This document shows, in pieces, positions 1 through 9,321 of a stretch of DNA of 64,000 nt. The position numbers and the translations under genes are program-made. The notes below the pieces were generated by a model, which was given only the letters and a program-made list of their open reading frames with translations, was not told where the DNA came from and ran no database searches. Origin of the DNA: a bacterium. GTDB lineage: Bacteria; Bacillota; Bacilli; Lactobacillales; Streptococcaceae. Positions within the stretch are counted from its first letter, which is position 1. Every line of letters begins with the position of its first letter. Location of the stretch: contig CAJNCW010000001.1 of NCBI GenBank assembly GCA_905221345.1, forward strand, positions 317,042 through 381,041. Reading direction: 5' to 3'.

Positions 1-442
1 TCCAAAAGGAGAATCTAGTTTCCAAAGTTGGTTGCAAGATGCCTCGCCATCCCAATTCTTCTTCGCCACCATAAACACAGACTGCACTCAAAAAAACAAC
101 AAACAAATTTCCTAGTGGAAAAGCCGGATTAAGCTCCTTAGATGAGAAAGCAATGACACCTGTCTGCACGAAAATTAGTAAAAGAAATAACAAAATATAT
201 TTCTTTGAGTCCCCTAATATAAAAGAGACTATGCTTTTAATGGATTTTTGAGGCAAACAAGAAATGGCTGCAATGGTTGGACCGAAACCTCCTAGTAAAT
301 GGAGAAAAACTCCTAGTGGACTTGTTAGACTTAAGAGGCTCATTTGCGTCAGAAAAGCGAGCAATCCCCAACCAAATCCCCAAGAAATGAGAAAACTAAT
401 CAGTAAAAATTTTGTTATCTTATTATTTTGTAAATGTTTCAT
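1..442 (-). CDS. CPBP family intramembrane metalloprotease, 3' part outside window
   Basis: The first 147 codons of a hydrophobic protein are visible; the gene runs off the left edge. It has several predicted membrane segments and then the motif EELGWRG (about residues 128-134), the EExxxR signature of CPBP (CAAX protease and bacteriocin-processing, Abi) membrane proteases. In streptococci such proteins are often linked to bacteriocin self-immunity or prenyl-protein processing, but the substrate here is unknown. Its ATG (442) overlaps the end of the upstream nucleotidyltransferase gene by 20 bases, so the two are probably co-transcribed. The family call is firm; the function is not. Confidence 0.75.
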   Translation of the reverse strand, partial: MKHLQNNKITKFLLISFLISWGFGWGLLAFLTQMSLLSLTSPLGVFLHLLGGFGPTIAAISCLPQKSIKSIVSFILGDSKKYILLFLLLIFVQTGVIAFSSKELNPAFPLGNLFVVFLSAVCVYGGEEELGWRGILQPTLETRFSFW

Positions 443-1256
443 TTGTTTCGAGTCTTTCCTTAGCATACTCAATCATCTTCTCAGCTACTTCCATATCATA
501 GTCAAATCCCATCTTTTGAGCAAGGATTTGAGCTTCTTGGTGGAAAAGTTGCATCGTAGCAAATAAGGACTGAGTAAGTTTCTCTACACTTGAAAAATCC
601 AGTAGATTTGAGAATTCCTTCTCTTTCTCAGCAGGTAAATAGTTAAAGAGATACTTGTAGTTCTTGCCGATGTCGACTCTTCCCCTATCACTTGCTAGCT
701 GCCAAGCCAAGATCTTCAAGAGTTCTTGTTGACAAATCCCGTAGAGATGGTCCGTCGCATAAATGAGTTGCTTACGACGAATACCCTTAACCACATAGGC
801 TGATACCCACCAAAATTCATTGCAGGCTTTTTCAAAATCTGTCTGACTAGCAGGACTTGTCCAGTAACGTTGAGGATTTGGAGAATAGGGAACAAACAAG
901 CCTTTCTTATCTTTCAAAACTGTATAATCAGCTTCACTATCCACCCACTCTTGAATATACTCCGTAGGACAGAGGGTCAAATCAATCCGATTTCCATCTT
1001 CAAATAGCATCAGATAAAGTCGACGGTTGCCTAGGACATTATGCTGCTCAATGATACGAGTGCCAAACTGGTCTAACCAAGAAAGGTCACTCGTCAGATT
1101 ATCTAAGTCGTCCACGACATAGATCACGTCGTAATCCTGAAACTCATCTTTTGGTGCTTTTGGATTTGTCCGTGAACCAGACATGGCGACAGCCTCGACT
1201 TGGAGCACTTTTGCGGTTTGAAAAATTAAATCAAGCATTTCGGGTTCAGTTCTCAT
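423..1256 (-). CDS. AadE-like aminoglycoside 6-adenylyltransferase family protein
   Basis: A 277-residue protein with the nucleotidyltransferase core near the N-terminus: SGSR at about residue 26 followed by DYDVIYVV (about 42-49), the two parts of the metal and nucleotide site of ANT(6)/streptomycin adenylyltransferases. Length and the C-terminal helical half fit the family. Chromosomal AadE homologues are common in streptococci and need not confer streptomycin resistance, so resistance is not claimed. It overlaps the CPBP protease gene downstream, suggesting a two-gene operon. The assignment to the family is strong; the substrate is inference. Confidence 0.82.
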   Translation of the reverse strand: MRTEPEMLDLIFQTAKVLQVEAVAMSGSRTNPKAPKDEFQDYDVIYVVDDLDNLTSDLSWLDQFGTRIIEQHNVLGNRRLYLMLFEDGNRIDLTLCPTEYIQEWVDSEADYTVLKDKKGLFVPYSPNPQRYWTSPASQTDFEKACNEFWWVSAYVVKGIRRKQLIYATDHLYGICQQELLKILAWQLASDRGRVDIGKNYKYLFNYLPAEKEKEFSNLLDFSSVEKLTQSLFATMQLFHQEAQILAQKMGFDYDMEVAEKMIEYAKERLETNETFTK

Positions 1257-1343
1257 ATTAACACCTGTTCTTTATTTGATATTACTGTCTATTAGCATAC
1301 TATTTCTCAAGTTAGATTAGTTAATCAATTATAACAGATTTAG

Positions 1344-2171
1344 CTATCCTTCTCTCAAAGTTTTTAATTTCGACAAAATTCTAGATTCATCCATGCTTAA
1401 AATAACAAATAAAGTCGAAGTATAGATGTCATCGTACCATTGTTCCAATTCATCATCAGCCAAATCAAGATGATATTGATTTGAATTATTGTGCCTTAAA
1501 CCAAAATTATTATACATTTCAAAAAGTTTTTCAAACGCGATAACCTTTTGATTGTTAACTTTCATAATATCTTTTAATTCTTCAGAATAATTTAGTTCTC
1601 TTCTAAACGGTTCAAGGTAGTTCGCTAAAGCAATAAGTATTTCTTTCTTACGCTGAATATTTCCCTTATTTGAAAAATGATTATATTCTAAGACCTTTAT
1701 CGCCTCTTCAATACTAGTTTCAGATACAATCTGAGAAGCTTCTGAGGCATATACATTCTTTTCAACAATGATTTTGTTACCATTGTCCAATGTAATCAAT
1801 TCATGATTTGATAATTCTAAAAACCTTTTAATATTATCAAATATAATTTGAATAAACTCACTCTCTTCCTTTGTAAATTTTTCTGCAAGATTACAAAAAA
1901 TATCAACTAATAACTCAGAGAAAACAAATAGTTGTTCAGTTGTATTATAGATATTCGATCCGACAAATTCTATCATTTGTGAATAATTGGTAAAGGTTGA
2001 ACGATTAGGATAATCTAAGAAATTATTAGAAATAGCACTATTTAAACTTGTTTCATAATAGCTCCTCTTGAAATTTCTCTCCATTTCCAGTAAATCCATC
2101 AAATTTTTCAACTCTCTCTGTGGATCAAACTCCATCCGGTTCAAAATATCAAAATAATTCTGTCTCACCAT
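1344..2171 (-). CDS. Hypothetical protein with HEPN-like C-terminus
   Basis: A 275-residue, mostly helical, acidic and AT-rich gene not recognised as a known family. The C-terminal 45 residues contain RHNNSNQYH followed by an amphipathic helix ending in TLFVILSM. This resembles the conserved Arg-to-His segment at the end of HEPN or Abi-type C-terminal domains, but the R-to-H spacing (7 residues) is longer than the classical Rx4-6H, so this is only suggestive. No signal peptide or membrane span is visible. It ends 18 bases upstream of the parE stop side and starts 87 bases after the AadE-like gene on the same strand. Codon use is more AT-rich than parE, consistent with acquisition. Confidence 0.55.
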   Translation of the reverse strand: MVRQNYFDILNRMEFDPQRELKNLMDLLEMERNFKRSYYETSLNSAISNNFLDYPNRSTFTNYSQMIEFVGSNIYNTTEQLFVFSELLVDIFCNLAEKFTKEESEFIQIIFDNIKRFLELSNHELITLDNGNKIIVEKNVYASEASQIVSETSIEEAIKVLEYNHFSNKGNIQRKKEILIALANYLEPFRRELNYSEELKDIMKVNNQKVIAFEKLFEMYNNFGLRHNNSNQYHLDLADDELEQWYDDIYTSTLFVILSMDESRILSKLKTLREG

Positions 2172-2189
2172 AATATTTCCTATACTATA

Positions 2190-4133
2190 TTAAAACACAG
2201 TCGCTTCCTCAAGCGTAAACTTGACATTATCCTCAATCCACTTACGGCGTGGTTCGACCTTGTCTCCCATGAGGACATTGACGCGGCGTTCGGCGCGTGC
2301 TAGGTCTTCGATCGTGACACGGATGAGGGTGCGAGTTTCTGGGTTCATGGTTGTTTCCCAGAGCTGGTCCGCATTCATCTCACCAAGACCCTTGTAGCGT
2401 TGGAGGGTAGCGCCTTTACCGAACTGCTTGCGAAGTTCTTCTAGTTCTCCGTCCGTCCAAGCATAGGCCACTTCTTCTTTCTTGCCTTTTCCTTTGGACA
2501 TCTTGTAAAGAGGCGGAAGGGCGATATAGACATGTCCTGCCTCAACTAGCGGACGCATATAACGGTAGAAGAATGTTAAGAGAAGAGTTTGAATATGGGC
2601 ACCATCGGTATCCGCATCGGTCATGATAATGATCTTGTCATAGTTGGCATCTTCAATAGAGAAGTCTGCTCCCACACCCGCACCGATGGTATAAATCATA
2701 GTGTTGATTTCTTCATTTTTGAGGATATCCGCCATCTTAGCCTTGGCTGTATTAATCACCTTACCTCGAAGGGGCAAGATAGCCTGGAACTTACGGTCAC
2801 GACCTTGCTTGGCAGAACCGCCGGCAGAGTCCCCCTCAACCAGGTAGAGTTCATTCTTGGCAGGATTTTTAGACTGGGCTGGAGTCAATTTTCCAGACAA
2901 CAAGCCCTTGTCTTTCTTATTTTTCTTTCCGTTTCGGCTCTCATCACGCGCCTTACGAGCCGCTTCACGGGCATCACGCGCCTTGATAGCCTTGCGAATG
3001 AGATTAGAAGCCAGTTCACCATTTTCCATAAGGAAGAAGGTCAACTTATCAGCCACAACCCCATCCACAACTGGGCGAGCCAGAGGACTCCCCAGTTTAT
3101 CCTTTGTCTGTCCTTCAAACTGCAAGTGTTCTTCAGGAACTAGAATAGAAAGAACGGCTGCTAGTCCCTCGCGATAATCTGAACCTTCTAGGTTTTTATC
3201 TTTTTCCTTGAGGAGCCCCGTCTTACGCGCATAGTCATTCATAACCTTGGTAATGGCAGACTTGAGTCCTGTCTCATGCGTTCCACCGTCCTTAGTACGA
3301 ACGTTATTGACAAAGGATAGAATGTTATCTGAGAATCCATCATTGTATTGGAGGGCAACTTCCACTTGGAAACCATTGTCTTCACCTTCAAAGTAAAGAA
3401 CTGGTGTTAAGGTTTCCTTGTCTTCGTTCAGATAGGATACAAAGTCCTGAACTCCATTTTCATAGTGGAACTCGATTGCTTCATCTGTTCGCTTGTCCGT
3501 CAATGACAAGGTGACATTTTTTAAGAGGAAGGCTGACTCATTGAGACGTTCTGAAATGGTATTGTACTTGAAGTCAGTCGTAGAAAAAATCGTCGCGTCA
3601 GGCATGAAGGTAACTTTGGTACCTGTCTTAGACTTGGGTGCTGTACCAATTTTTTTCAAGGTTGTGACGGGTTTCCCACCATTTTCAAAACGTTGCTTGT
3701 AGATTGTACCATCACGAGTGATTTCAACTTCCAACCAGCTAGAAAGGGCATTAACGACAGAAGAACCCACCCCGTGGAGACCACCAGATGTCTTATAGCC
3801 ACCTTGACCGAATTTCCCTCCAGCGTGGAGAATGGTAAAGATAACCTCAACAGTTGGGATTCCCATGGCGTGCATACCAGTCGGCATTCCACGACCATGG
3901 TCCTCTACTGTTAAACTGCCATCTTTATTGATAGTCACATCAATGCGGTCACCAAATCCAGACAAGGCTTCATCGACTGCATTGTCCACGATTTCCCAGA
4001 CCAAATGATGGAGACCAGCTCCGTCAGTCGATCCAATATACATCCCCGGACGTTTACGGACAGCATCCAACCCTTCTAGCACCTGAATGGCGTCATCATT
4101 GTAGTTATTAATATTGATTTCCTTTTTTGACAC
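2190..4133 (-). CDS. parE: DNA topoisomerase IV subunit B
   Basis: The 647-residue ATPase subunit of topoisomerase IV, which with ParC decatenates daughter chromosomes. The N-terminal GHKL ATPase fold shows [20 protein letters not shown] with [10 protein letters not shown] and the DHGRGMP motif; the TOPRIM domain shows [17 protein letters not shown] and the metal-binding DADTDGAHI. The C-terminus ends in the conserved RRKWIEDN region. Length is normal for streptococcal ParE. parE is the usual fluoroquinolone target gene with parC, but no resistance call is made. It diverges from plsY, an arrangement typical for pneumococcus-group genomes. Confidence 0.98.
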   Translation of the reverse strand: MSKKEININNYNDDAIQVLEGLDAVRKRPGMYIGSTDGAGLHHLVWEIVDNAVDEALSGFGDRIDVTINKDGSLTVEDHGRGMPTGMHAMGIPTVEVIFTILHAGGKFGQGGYKTSGGLHGVGSSVVNALSSWLEVEITRDGTIYKQRFENGGKPVTTLKKIGTAPKSKTGTKVTFMPDATIFSTTDFKYNTISERLNESAFLLKNVTLSLTDKRTDEAIEFHYENGVQDFVSYLNEDKETLTPVLYFEGEDNGFQVEVALQYNDGFSDNILSFVNNVRTKDGGTHETGLKSAITKVMNDYARKTGLLKEKDKNLEGSDYREGLAAVLSILVPEEHLQFEGQTKDKLGSPLARPVVDGVVADKLTFFLMENGELASNLIRKAIKARDAREAARKARDESRNGKKNKKDKGLLSGKLTPAQSKNPAKNELYLVEGDSAGGSAKQGRDRKFQAILPLRGKVINTAKAKMADILKNEEINTMIYTIGAGVGADFSIEDANYDKIIIMTDADTDGAHIQTLLLTFFYRYMRPLVEAGHVYIALPPLYKMSKGKGKKEEVAYAWTDGELEELRKQFGKGATLQRYKGLGEMNADQLWETTMNPETRTLIRVTIEDLARAERRVNVLMGDKVEPRRKWIEDNVKFTLEEATVF

Positions 4134-4162
4134 AAGGAACCTCCTATTTGTTCATCTTTACT

Positions 4163-4191
4163 ATTTTACAGGTTTTCTAGGTATTTTGCAA
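4163..4191 (-). promoter_or_regulatory. parE promoter
   Basis: On the minus strand a -35 box TTGCAA (4186-4191) and a -10 box TAAAAT (4163-4168) are separated by 17 bases, about 30 bases upstream of the parE start. A Shine-Dalgarno AGGAGGTTCC-like run precedes the ATG. Confidence 0.6.
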
Positions 4192-4252
4192 AGTTTTTCC
4201 CATTCAGCTGTCACAATTTCACAAGATATTCTCAGCCTTTCTACGCTATTTC

Positions 4253-4268
4253 ATGGTATAATAGGTCT
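4253..4268 (+). promoter_or_regulatory. Extended -10 promoter of plsY, likely leaderless transcript
   Basis: TGGTATAAT (-10 at 4257-4262 with an extended TGG) lies only six bases before the plsY ATG. With the usual 6-7 base spacing the transcript would start at or beside the start codon. No Shine-Dalgarno sequence can fit between the promoter and the ATG. Confidence 0.6.
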
Positions 4269-4910
4269 ATGATGACATTTGTATTATTAATTTTATCTTA
4301 TCTGCTAGGTTCGATTCCGTCTGGTCTATGGATTGGACAAATTTTCTTTCAAACAAATCTGCGCGAGCACGGTTCTGGAAATACTGGAACAACCAATACT
4401 TTCCGTATTTTAGGAAAGAAAGCGGGTATGGCAACCTTTGCGATTGACTTCTTTAAAGGAACCTTGGCCACTCTCCTTCCAATCCTTTTCCACCTACAAG
4501 GTGTATCACCTCTTGTATTTGGACTTTTGGCTGTGATTGGACATACTTTCCCTATCTTTGCAGAATTTAAGGGTGGCAAGGCTGTCGCAACCAGTGCTGG
4601 GGTTATTTTCGGATTTGCGCCTGTCTTCTGTCTCTATCTAGCAATCGTATTCTTTGGAAGCCTCTATCTAGGTAGTATGATTTCACTATCAAGCGTTACT
4701 GCTTCTATCGCAGCCGTTATCGGAGTTCTCCTATTTCCACTATTTGGATTTATCCTGAACAGCTATGACCCTCTCTTCATTTTGATTATCCTAGCACTTG
4801 CCAGCTTGATTATCATTCGTCACAAGGATAATATCACACGTATCAAAAACAAAACTGAAAACCTTGTTCCTTGGGGATTAAACCTAACACAACAGAAACG
4901 TAACAGATAG
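4269..4910 (+). CDS. plsY: Glycerol-3-phosphate acyltransferase PlsY
   Basis: A 213-residue polytopic membrane protein that transfers the acyl group from acyl-phosphate to glycerol-3-phosphate, the first committed step of phospholipid synthesis. The three cytoplasmic signature loops are present: GSIPSGLW near the N-terminus, the [15 protein letters not shown] loop, and the GGKAVATS loop. Five membrane segments are apparent. Two ATGs in tandem (4269 and 4272) make the exact start uncertain by one codon. It is divergent from parE and convergent with the DUF805 gene, separated from it by a long hairpin. Confidence 0.97.
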   Translation: MMTFVLLILSYLLGSIPSGLWIGQIFFQTNLREHGSGNTGTTNTFRILGKKAGMATFAIDFFKGTLATLLPILFHLQGVSPLVFGLLAVIGHTFPIFAEFKGGKAVATSAGVIFGFAPVFCLYLAIVFFGSLYLGSMISLSSVTASIAAVIGVLLFPLFGFILNSYDPLFILIILALASLIIIRHKDNITRIKNKTENLVPWGLNLTQQKRNR

Positions 4911-4943
4911 AAAAGAGTTTGAAATAAAAATATAACCACAGAT

Positions 4944-4998
4944 AAAAAGCGAACAAGTGATATTTCTGAATTGCAGAAATATCACTTGTTCGCTTTTT
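4944..4998. terminator. Bidirectional terminator with a perfect 25-bp stem
   Basis: A perfect inverted repeat (4944-4968 with 4974-4998) closes on a five-base loop AATTG and is flanked by A and T runs on both sides. It sits between convergent plsY and the DUF805 gene and should stop transcription from both directions. The stem is unusually long for a bacterial terminator. Confidence 0.85.
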
Positions 4999-5044
4999 CA
5001 CATTAGGTAATCAAGGAATAAAGTCATTTACAGAATTTCATTCT

Positions 5045-6628
5045 TTAATCACCATTGACAATTGAAGCAAATGAAGTTCTAAGATCTGTATTGTTGGTCT
5101 CAGAAACATTATAGTGTTCTCCATTTGTATCTTGAGAATATAACACTTTTGGAGTACCATCTAAATTGATTGCAAAGAAGTATCTATGTACCTTCGTACC
5201 GCTTGAAAACCAATATTCATATGCATCTACAATTTGATAATCAGATGAAACTTTATCCCCATTTGTCCAATAAAGGTTAGTGCTTAAAGGAATTTGCCTA
5301 TAGTTTGGTTGATTCATATTTTTCCCAAACTCAACCATATACTTTGCTAGTTTTTTGGTCTTTTCTTCATTCCAATAGTTACTTGTAGAAGAATTTCTGT
5401 TATTTGCAGAGTTAGAGAGTTCTAATTTAGAAACAGTATAATATTTATGGTAACTTCCTATTATAGATATACCCAGTCTCTTAGCCTTATCTTTATCTAG
5501 AATCAACTTAACTTCAATCGTATCTCCATTTGATAAACCTGAACTTTTTGAGAGTTTGATGGTTGGATTCTCTAAAAAATTTTGAACTTCCTGATTATTA
5601 AAGGAAACTTGAGGTATTTTTAAAACCTCAGTTCTAGCAACGCCTGATCCAGATTCACCAGACAGGTGAATTTTAATCTCATAGTCAGATAGATCTATCT
5701 GATAAATTTCTGAACTCGTACTGTTGCTATCTTTTTCAGTCAAATTACTTGACTGACTGGTAGTTCCCGGGTTACTCCAATTTCGAGTATTACCATGATG
5801 AGAATTCCCGTAATTAGATATAGAAGTCATCAACCCTATAAATGATAGAAATATGAAGAGAACTCCAATCCATCCACCAATTGATTTTCTTTCCGATAGT
5901 GATATGTCTGGTAATGGTTCTTTTTGATTGAGGTTCCTAAAAAAAATACTATCAGATTCCTTAGTAAAATAATCTGCTCTCTGACAAACGCTAAATAAAA
6001 GGAATAATGTAATTAGGATATTTAAGAAAGGCACGCACTCAGCTACATATAACAAAAAGATGCCAGAACCTTTAAAACCTACATCTCGAAGACGACGCAC
6101 ATTTATAGCAACCCATGGGATAAGAACAGAAAGCAAAAACAAGAAATATAAGAAACCTCCCGTTATTGAATAAAACGGATTTAAAAGATACCATAGATTA
6201 AAGATACCTATAGGAAGAAAGGTTGATATAATCAATAATAAAAGATTAAAAAGAACCATATACCAATACCCGCTTCTCGAAGTGTATCCTTTGAAATCCC
6301 AGTATCCTCTAAAAAAATCGACAATTGCCTTTCCAAAACTAATATCTCGACCTCGTTGATCCACTACAAAAGGTGTTTGTAGTGGATCAGCAGTAACAAC
6401 AGACTCATCATATTCTTCACAAAAATGATCATTCTCTTCTTCACCTGCTATCTCATCAGAAATCTCATCCGTCTGCAAAGCCTCTTTTACTTCTGATTTG
6501 ATATCCTCTTCACCTGCCCCAGTATCCTCTACAAATTCACCAGAAACTTTTGCTGAAAAATATTCCTCTGGGGTAGGTTTTCGACCATTAATTAATTCAA
6601 AATATTCTATCCAATCTGCTCTTTTCAT
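5045..6628 (-). CDS. DUF805 membrane protein with N-terminal GRKP motif
   Basis: A 527-residue protein in three parts. Residues 4-32 form a motif, DWIEYFELINGRKP..EE...AKVSGEF, that recurs in the neighbouring gene ending at 7427. An acidic linker follows, then a four-helix membrane region (about 115-255) with the RRLRDVGFKGS signature of DUF805. The C-terminal half is an extracytoplasmic Ser/Thr/Asn-rich stalk with a folded domain ending YSQDTNGEHYNVSE. The function is unknown; a cell-envelope role is inferred from topology. It is the last gene of a minus-strand cluster starting at 8179. Confidence 0.75.
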   Translation of the reverse strand: MKRADWIEYFELINGRKPTPEEYFSAKVSGEFVEDTGAGEEDIKSEVKEALQTDEISDEIAGEEENDHFCEEYDESVVTADPLQTPFVVDQRGRDISFGKAIVDFFRGYWDFKGYTSRSGYWYMVLFNLLLLIISTFLPIGIFNLWYLLNPFYSITGGFLYFLFLLSVLIPWVAINVRRLRDVGFKGSGIFLLYVAECVPFLNILITLFLLFSVCQRADYFTKESDSIFFRNLNQKEPLPDISLSERKSIGGWIGVLFIFLSFIGLMTSISNYGNSHHGNTRNWSNPGTTSQSSNLTEKDSNSTSSEIYQIDLSDYEIKIHLSGESGSGVARTEVLKIPQVSFNNQEVQNFLENPTIKLSKSSGLSNGDTIEVKLILDKDKAKRLGISIIGSYHKYYTVSKLELSNSANNRNSSTSNYWNEEKTKKLAKYMVEFGKNMNQPNYRQIPLSTNLYWTNGDKVSSDYQIVDAYEYWFSSGTKVHRYFFAINLDGTPKVLYSQDTNGEHYNVSETNNTDLRTSFASIVNGD

Positions 6629-6701
6629 TTATTCCCCTTTCAATTTTAATTATCTACAATGATTTCATTCAAAATTACCTTTATTAAATCTAATTTTTCG
6701 G

Positions 6702-6878
6702 TTACAATTTTTCACGTTTATCTGTCTGTCCTTGTTTTTCCTTCTGTTCAGCAACAGTATTTTCAAGTTTATCTTTAGCATTATTTATAATCTTATATAT
6801 TCCAATTTTAAGAATACTGTTACCATAGTAAATCGCAAAAACAATTGCAATAAATAGAAATATAAACAAAACTTCCAT
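6702..6878 (-). CDS. Small single-pass membrane protein, 58 residues
   Basis: A short gene with ATG at 6878 preceded by a Shine-Dalgarno run (AGGAGAAAAA). The first 20 residues (MEVLFIFLFIAIVFAIYYGN) form a membrane helix, followed by a charged Lys/Glu/Gln-rich cytoplasmic tail ending in KREKL. It lies eight bases downstream of the 179-residue gene and upstream of the DUF805 gene on the same strand, which supports its being real. The function is unknown. Confidence 0.6.
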   Translation of the reverse strand: MEVLFIFLFIAIVFAIYYGNSILKIGIYKIINNAKDKLENTVAEQKEKQGQTDKREKL

Positions 6879-6886
6879 TTTTTCTC

Positions 6887-7426
6887 CTATTTTACTGTGG
6901 TCTTATATTTAATCACTTTACGTTTAACTTCAATAGAATCATCTAGCGATTTCAAATAATTTTCAATTCGAGTTAAGATAACATTATAAATAAAGGCAAT
7001 TTCTCTAAATGAACGATTTCTTAGATTCTTAAGCGTAAATTGATAGACGAACTCTCCATTTTCTTCACCTAAATATTCTAAAACAAAGATAATCCTTCTT
7101 TTTAAAAATTCCATGGTAAAAATAATTTTATCGGGATAAAAAGTCTGCTGTATTTCACCAAGAAACTGAAAAATTTTAGTTGGTAATTTAGGAACTGAAA
7201 TTGGATTTTCTTGTAACAAATGTGCTACTCCATTAAGATTGCTAATCTTTTTAGAGTAAAATATATGAACTTGACGTGTAAATAATTTTGTGTCTCTCTT
7301 TTTAATAACTCCCTTATTGATCAAATCATCCTCTAACATCAATTCTGCTGGCTTTAACCCATATTCTACAACTGCAATTGGTATGAGCACAGTTAAAACT
7401 ATTCCTAAAAATGTTTCAATTCTCAT
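6887..7426 (-). CDS. Hypothetical membrane-anchored protein
   Basis: A 179-residue protein with one N-terminal membrane helix (about residues 5-23) and a basic, mixed alpha/beta remainder (LFTRQVHIFYSKK, FTMEFLKRRIIFVLEYLGEENGEF). No known family is recognised. Its ATG directly abuts the stop of the gene ending at 7427, so translation is probably coupled. It belongs to the four-gene membrane cluster between plsY and the nucleoside permease; the neighbours suggest a shared envelope function, which is inference. Confidence 0.6.
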   Translation of the reverse strand: MRIETFLGIVLTVLIPIAVVEYGLKPAELMLEDDLINKGVIKKRDTKLFTRQVHIFYSKKISNLNGVAHLLQENPISVPKLPTKIFQFLGEIQQTFYPDKIIFTMEFLKRRIIFVLEYLGEENGEFVYQFTLKNLRNRSFREIAFIYNVILTRIENYLKSLDDSIEVKRKVIKYKTTVK

Positions 7427-8179
7427 TTATTTTACCTTCTTTTGTCGATAGTAATTAAAAATATATGTTTGAAACTCTTGATCATTTCGTAGTAGATGTG
7501 TTGAAACTCCCATCACCACTACAGAAATAATCATCGGTGTGATAAATCTATAACGAAATCTTGCTAAAGAACCATTCATCTGTCTGTCAAATTCCTTATC
7601 TGCATTGAAAAATGAATAGCCTCCATAACCCGTAGTATACTTTTTGGGAATAAAGATACTCCCCACTTCATAAAGATTTGAAGCATAAGAAATTTTGCCA
7701 AGAGGTCTAAAACCACAGAATAAAAAAGCCAGATACCCCACTACTATTAGCGTTAATAACACTTTATGTTTCCCATTAAGGAATGGTAAAATTTGATGAA
7801 AAATACCATTATTGGGAGCAGCTGAAACATCAATCTTATCCTTGAACGCTTGTACATTCAATAACTTATCATGAAAGTTAGTTCCATTTGTGCTCATTTG
7901 TCTAGAACTCAATCTTTTATTGAGGGTTCCCATCTCATTTTTAGAAGTGGTGTCCAACGATGACTTAGAAGCGTCATTTTTCTTAAATCTTTGAGGAAAG
8001 TCCTCTAGATATTCTTCTTTAATCACTGTGGTTATTTTCTGTTCAGTTACCTCCTCTGTTTTTTTCATAAAGGAGGGAGCACCTATCAAGCCACTTTCTT
8101 TTGCTTCTAAAAATTCTTGGGAACTGGGCTTACGTCCATTTATTGCTTCAAAATATTCTAACCAATCTTTACTATTCAC
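7427..8179 (-). CDS. Membrane protein with N-terminal GRKP motif
   Basis: The start is taken as GTG at 8179, seven bases after AGGAG; a longer frame reaching 8287 has no ribosome site and would put 36 unrelated residues before the conserved motif. The resulting 250-residue protein opens with KDWLEYFEAINGRKP and continues E..EAKESG, matching the start of the DUF805 protein at 6628. A Ser/Thr-rich cytoplasmic linker follows, then one membrane helix (VLLTLIVVGYLAFLFCG), an external segment, and a second helix before a basic C-terminus. The function is unknown. It is the first gene of the cluster that ends at 5045. Confidence 0.65.
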   Translation of the reverse strand: MNSKDWLEYFEAINGRKPSSQEFLEAKESGLIGAPSFMKKTEEVTEQKITTVIKEEYLEDFPQRFKKNDASKSSLDTTSKNEMGTLNKRLSSRQMSTNGTNFHDKLLNVQAFKDKIDVSAAPNNGIFHQILPFLNGKHKVLLTLIVVGYLAFLFCGFRPLGKISYASNLYEVGSIFIPKKYTTGYGGYSFFNADKEFDRQMNGSLARFRYRFITPMIISVVVMGVSTHLLRNDQEFQTYIFNYYRQKKVK

Positions 8180-8362
8180 AAAATTTCTCCTAAAACTACT
8201 AATAGAATTGATAATCTTACAACATCCTTCAATTAATTTATATTTGATAGTACGAAAAACAATAATTTTGTCTAACAAGCTACACAAAATTATTGTTCAA
8301 TTATACTACATTGATTATCAGTAAAATTCACATTAAATCCTGTTAAGTACACAATAACAACT

Positions 8363-9319
8363 TTATTTTGACTTGATATAGTTGATACCGTCTGCTTTAG
8401 GTGCAACTGCTTTTCCAAAGAAGGCTGCCAAGACAAGGATGGTCAAGACATAAGGGGCAATTTGAAGGTAAACCGCTGGCACTCCTTGTAGGAAAGGCAA
8501 TTGAGAACCGATAACTGCCAAACTTTGTGAAAGTCCAAAGAAGAGACTAGAAAGCATAGCACCGATTGGATTCCATTTACCAAAGATCATTGCCGCAAGA
8601 GCGATAAATCCAGGACCGACAATAGTTGTCACTGAGAAGTTAACTGAAATGGATTGAGCATAAATCGCTCCCCCAATTCCACCTAGGAAACCTGAAATAA
8701 TAACCCCAAGATATCGCATCTTGTAGACATTGATCCCCAAGGTATCCGCTGCCTGAGGGTGTTCACCAACAGAGCGAAGACGAAGACCAAAACGTGTCTT
8801 AAAGAGAATAAACCAAGCAAGGAAAGAGAAGGCAATAGCGATATAACCTAGTAGACTGGTAGACTTGAAGAAAATATCTCCAATCACAGGGATATCAGCC
8901 AAAACTGGGAAATCAAAACGTCCAAAAGTTTGGCTTAAATTATCCGTTTGTCCTTTGTTATAAAGAACTTTAACCAAGAAAACCGCTAGGGCAGGAGCCA
9001 TCAAGTTCAATACTGTACCACTGACAACATGGTCCGCACGGAAATGAACTGTAGCGACTGCATGGATGAGGGAGAAAATTGCTCCGACAATTCCTCCGAC
9101 TAATAGGGCAAGCCAAGGAGTTGCAGATCCAAGTTGTTCTGCAAACTCAAGGTTAAAGACAACCCCAGAAAAGGCTCCCATAACCATAATTCCTTCAAGA
9201 CCGACGTTAACGACACCACCACGTTCAGAGAAAACTCCTCCGATACTCGTGAAAATAAGTGGTGCTGAGTAAATCAGCATAGAAGAGACCAAGAGGGTGA
9301 GTAATGTTGTAATAGACAT
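8363..9319 (-). CDS. Nucleoside ABC transporter permease (second)
   Basis: A 318-residue permease with about eight to nine membrane segments and the family hallmarks GGVFSERGGVVNVGLEG near residue 30 and RSVGEHPQAADTLGI near the EAA-like loop. It belongs to the BMP/PnrA-type guanosine and nucleoside importers and pairs with the permease encoded just upstream (three bases between genes). With that permease and the ATPase it should form the membrane complex receiving nucleosides from the lipoprotein encoded at 12045-13100. It is the last gene of the nucleoside salvage operon. Confidence 0.9.
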   Translation of the reverse strand: MSITTLLTLLVSSMLIYSAPLIFTSIGGVFSERGGVVNVGLEGIMVMGAFSGVVFNLEFAEQLGSATPWLALLVGGIVGAIFSLIHAVATVHFRADHVVSGTVLNLMAPALAVFLVKVLYNKGQTDNLSQTFGRFDFPVLADIPVIGDIFFKSTSLLGYIAIAFSFLAWFILFKTRFGLRLRSVGEHPQAADTLGINVYKMRYLGVIISGFLGGIGGAIYAQSISVNFSVTTIVGPGFIALAAMIFGKWNPIGAMLSSLFFGLSQSLAVIGSQLPFLQGVPAVYLQIAPYVLTILVLAAFFGKAVAPKADGINYIKSK

Positions 9320-9321
9320 CC

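Noticed and set aside
423..1256. A streptomycin resistance determinant
   Set aside because: The family is right but chromosomal AadE-like proteins are common in streptococci without resistance, so only the family is claimed.
2589..3177. Long open frames on the plus strand inside parE
   Set aside because: They are antisense to the strongly conserved TOPRIM region of parE, lack ribosome sites and have no protein-like composition.
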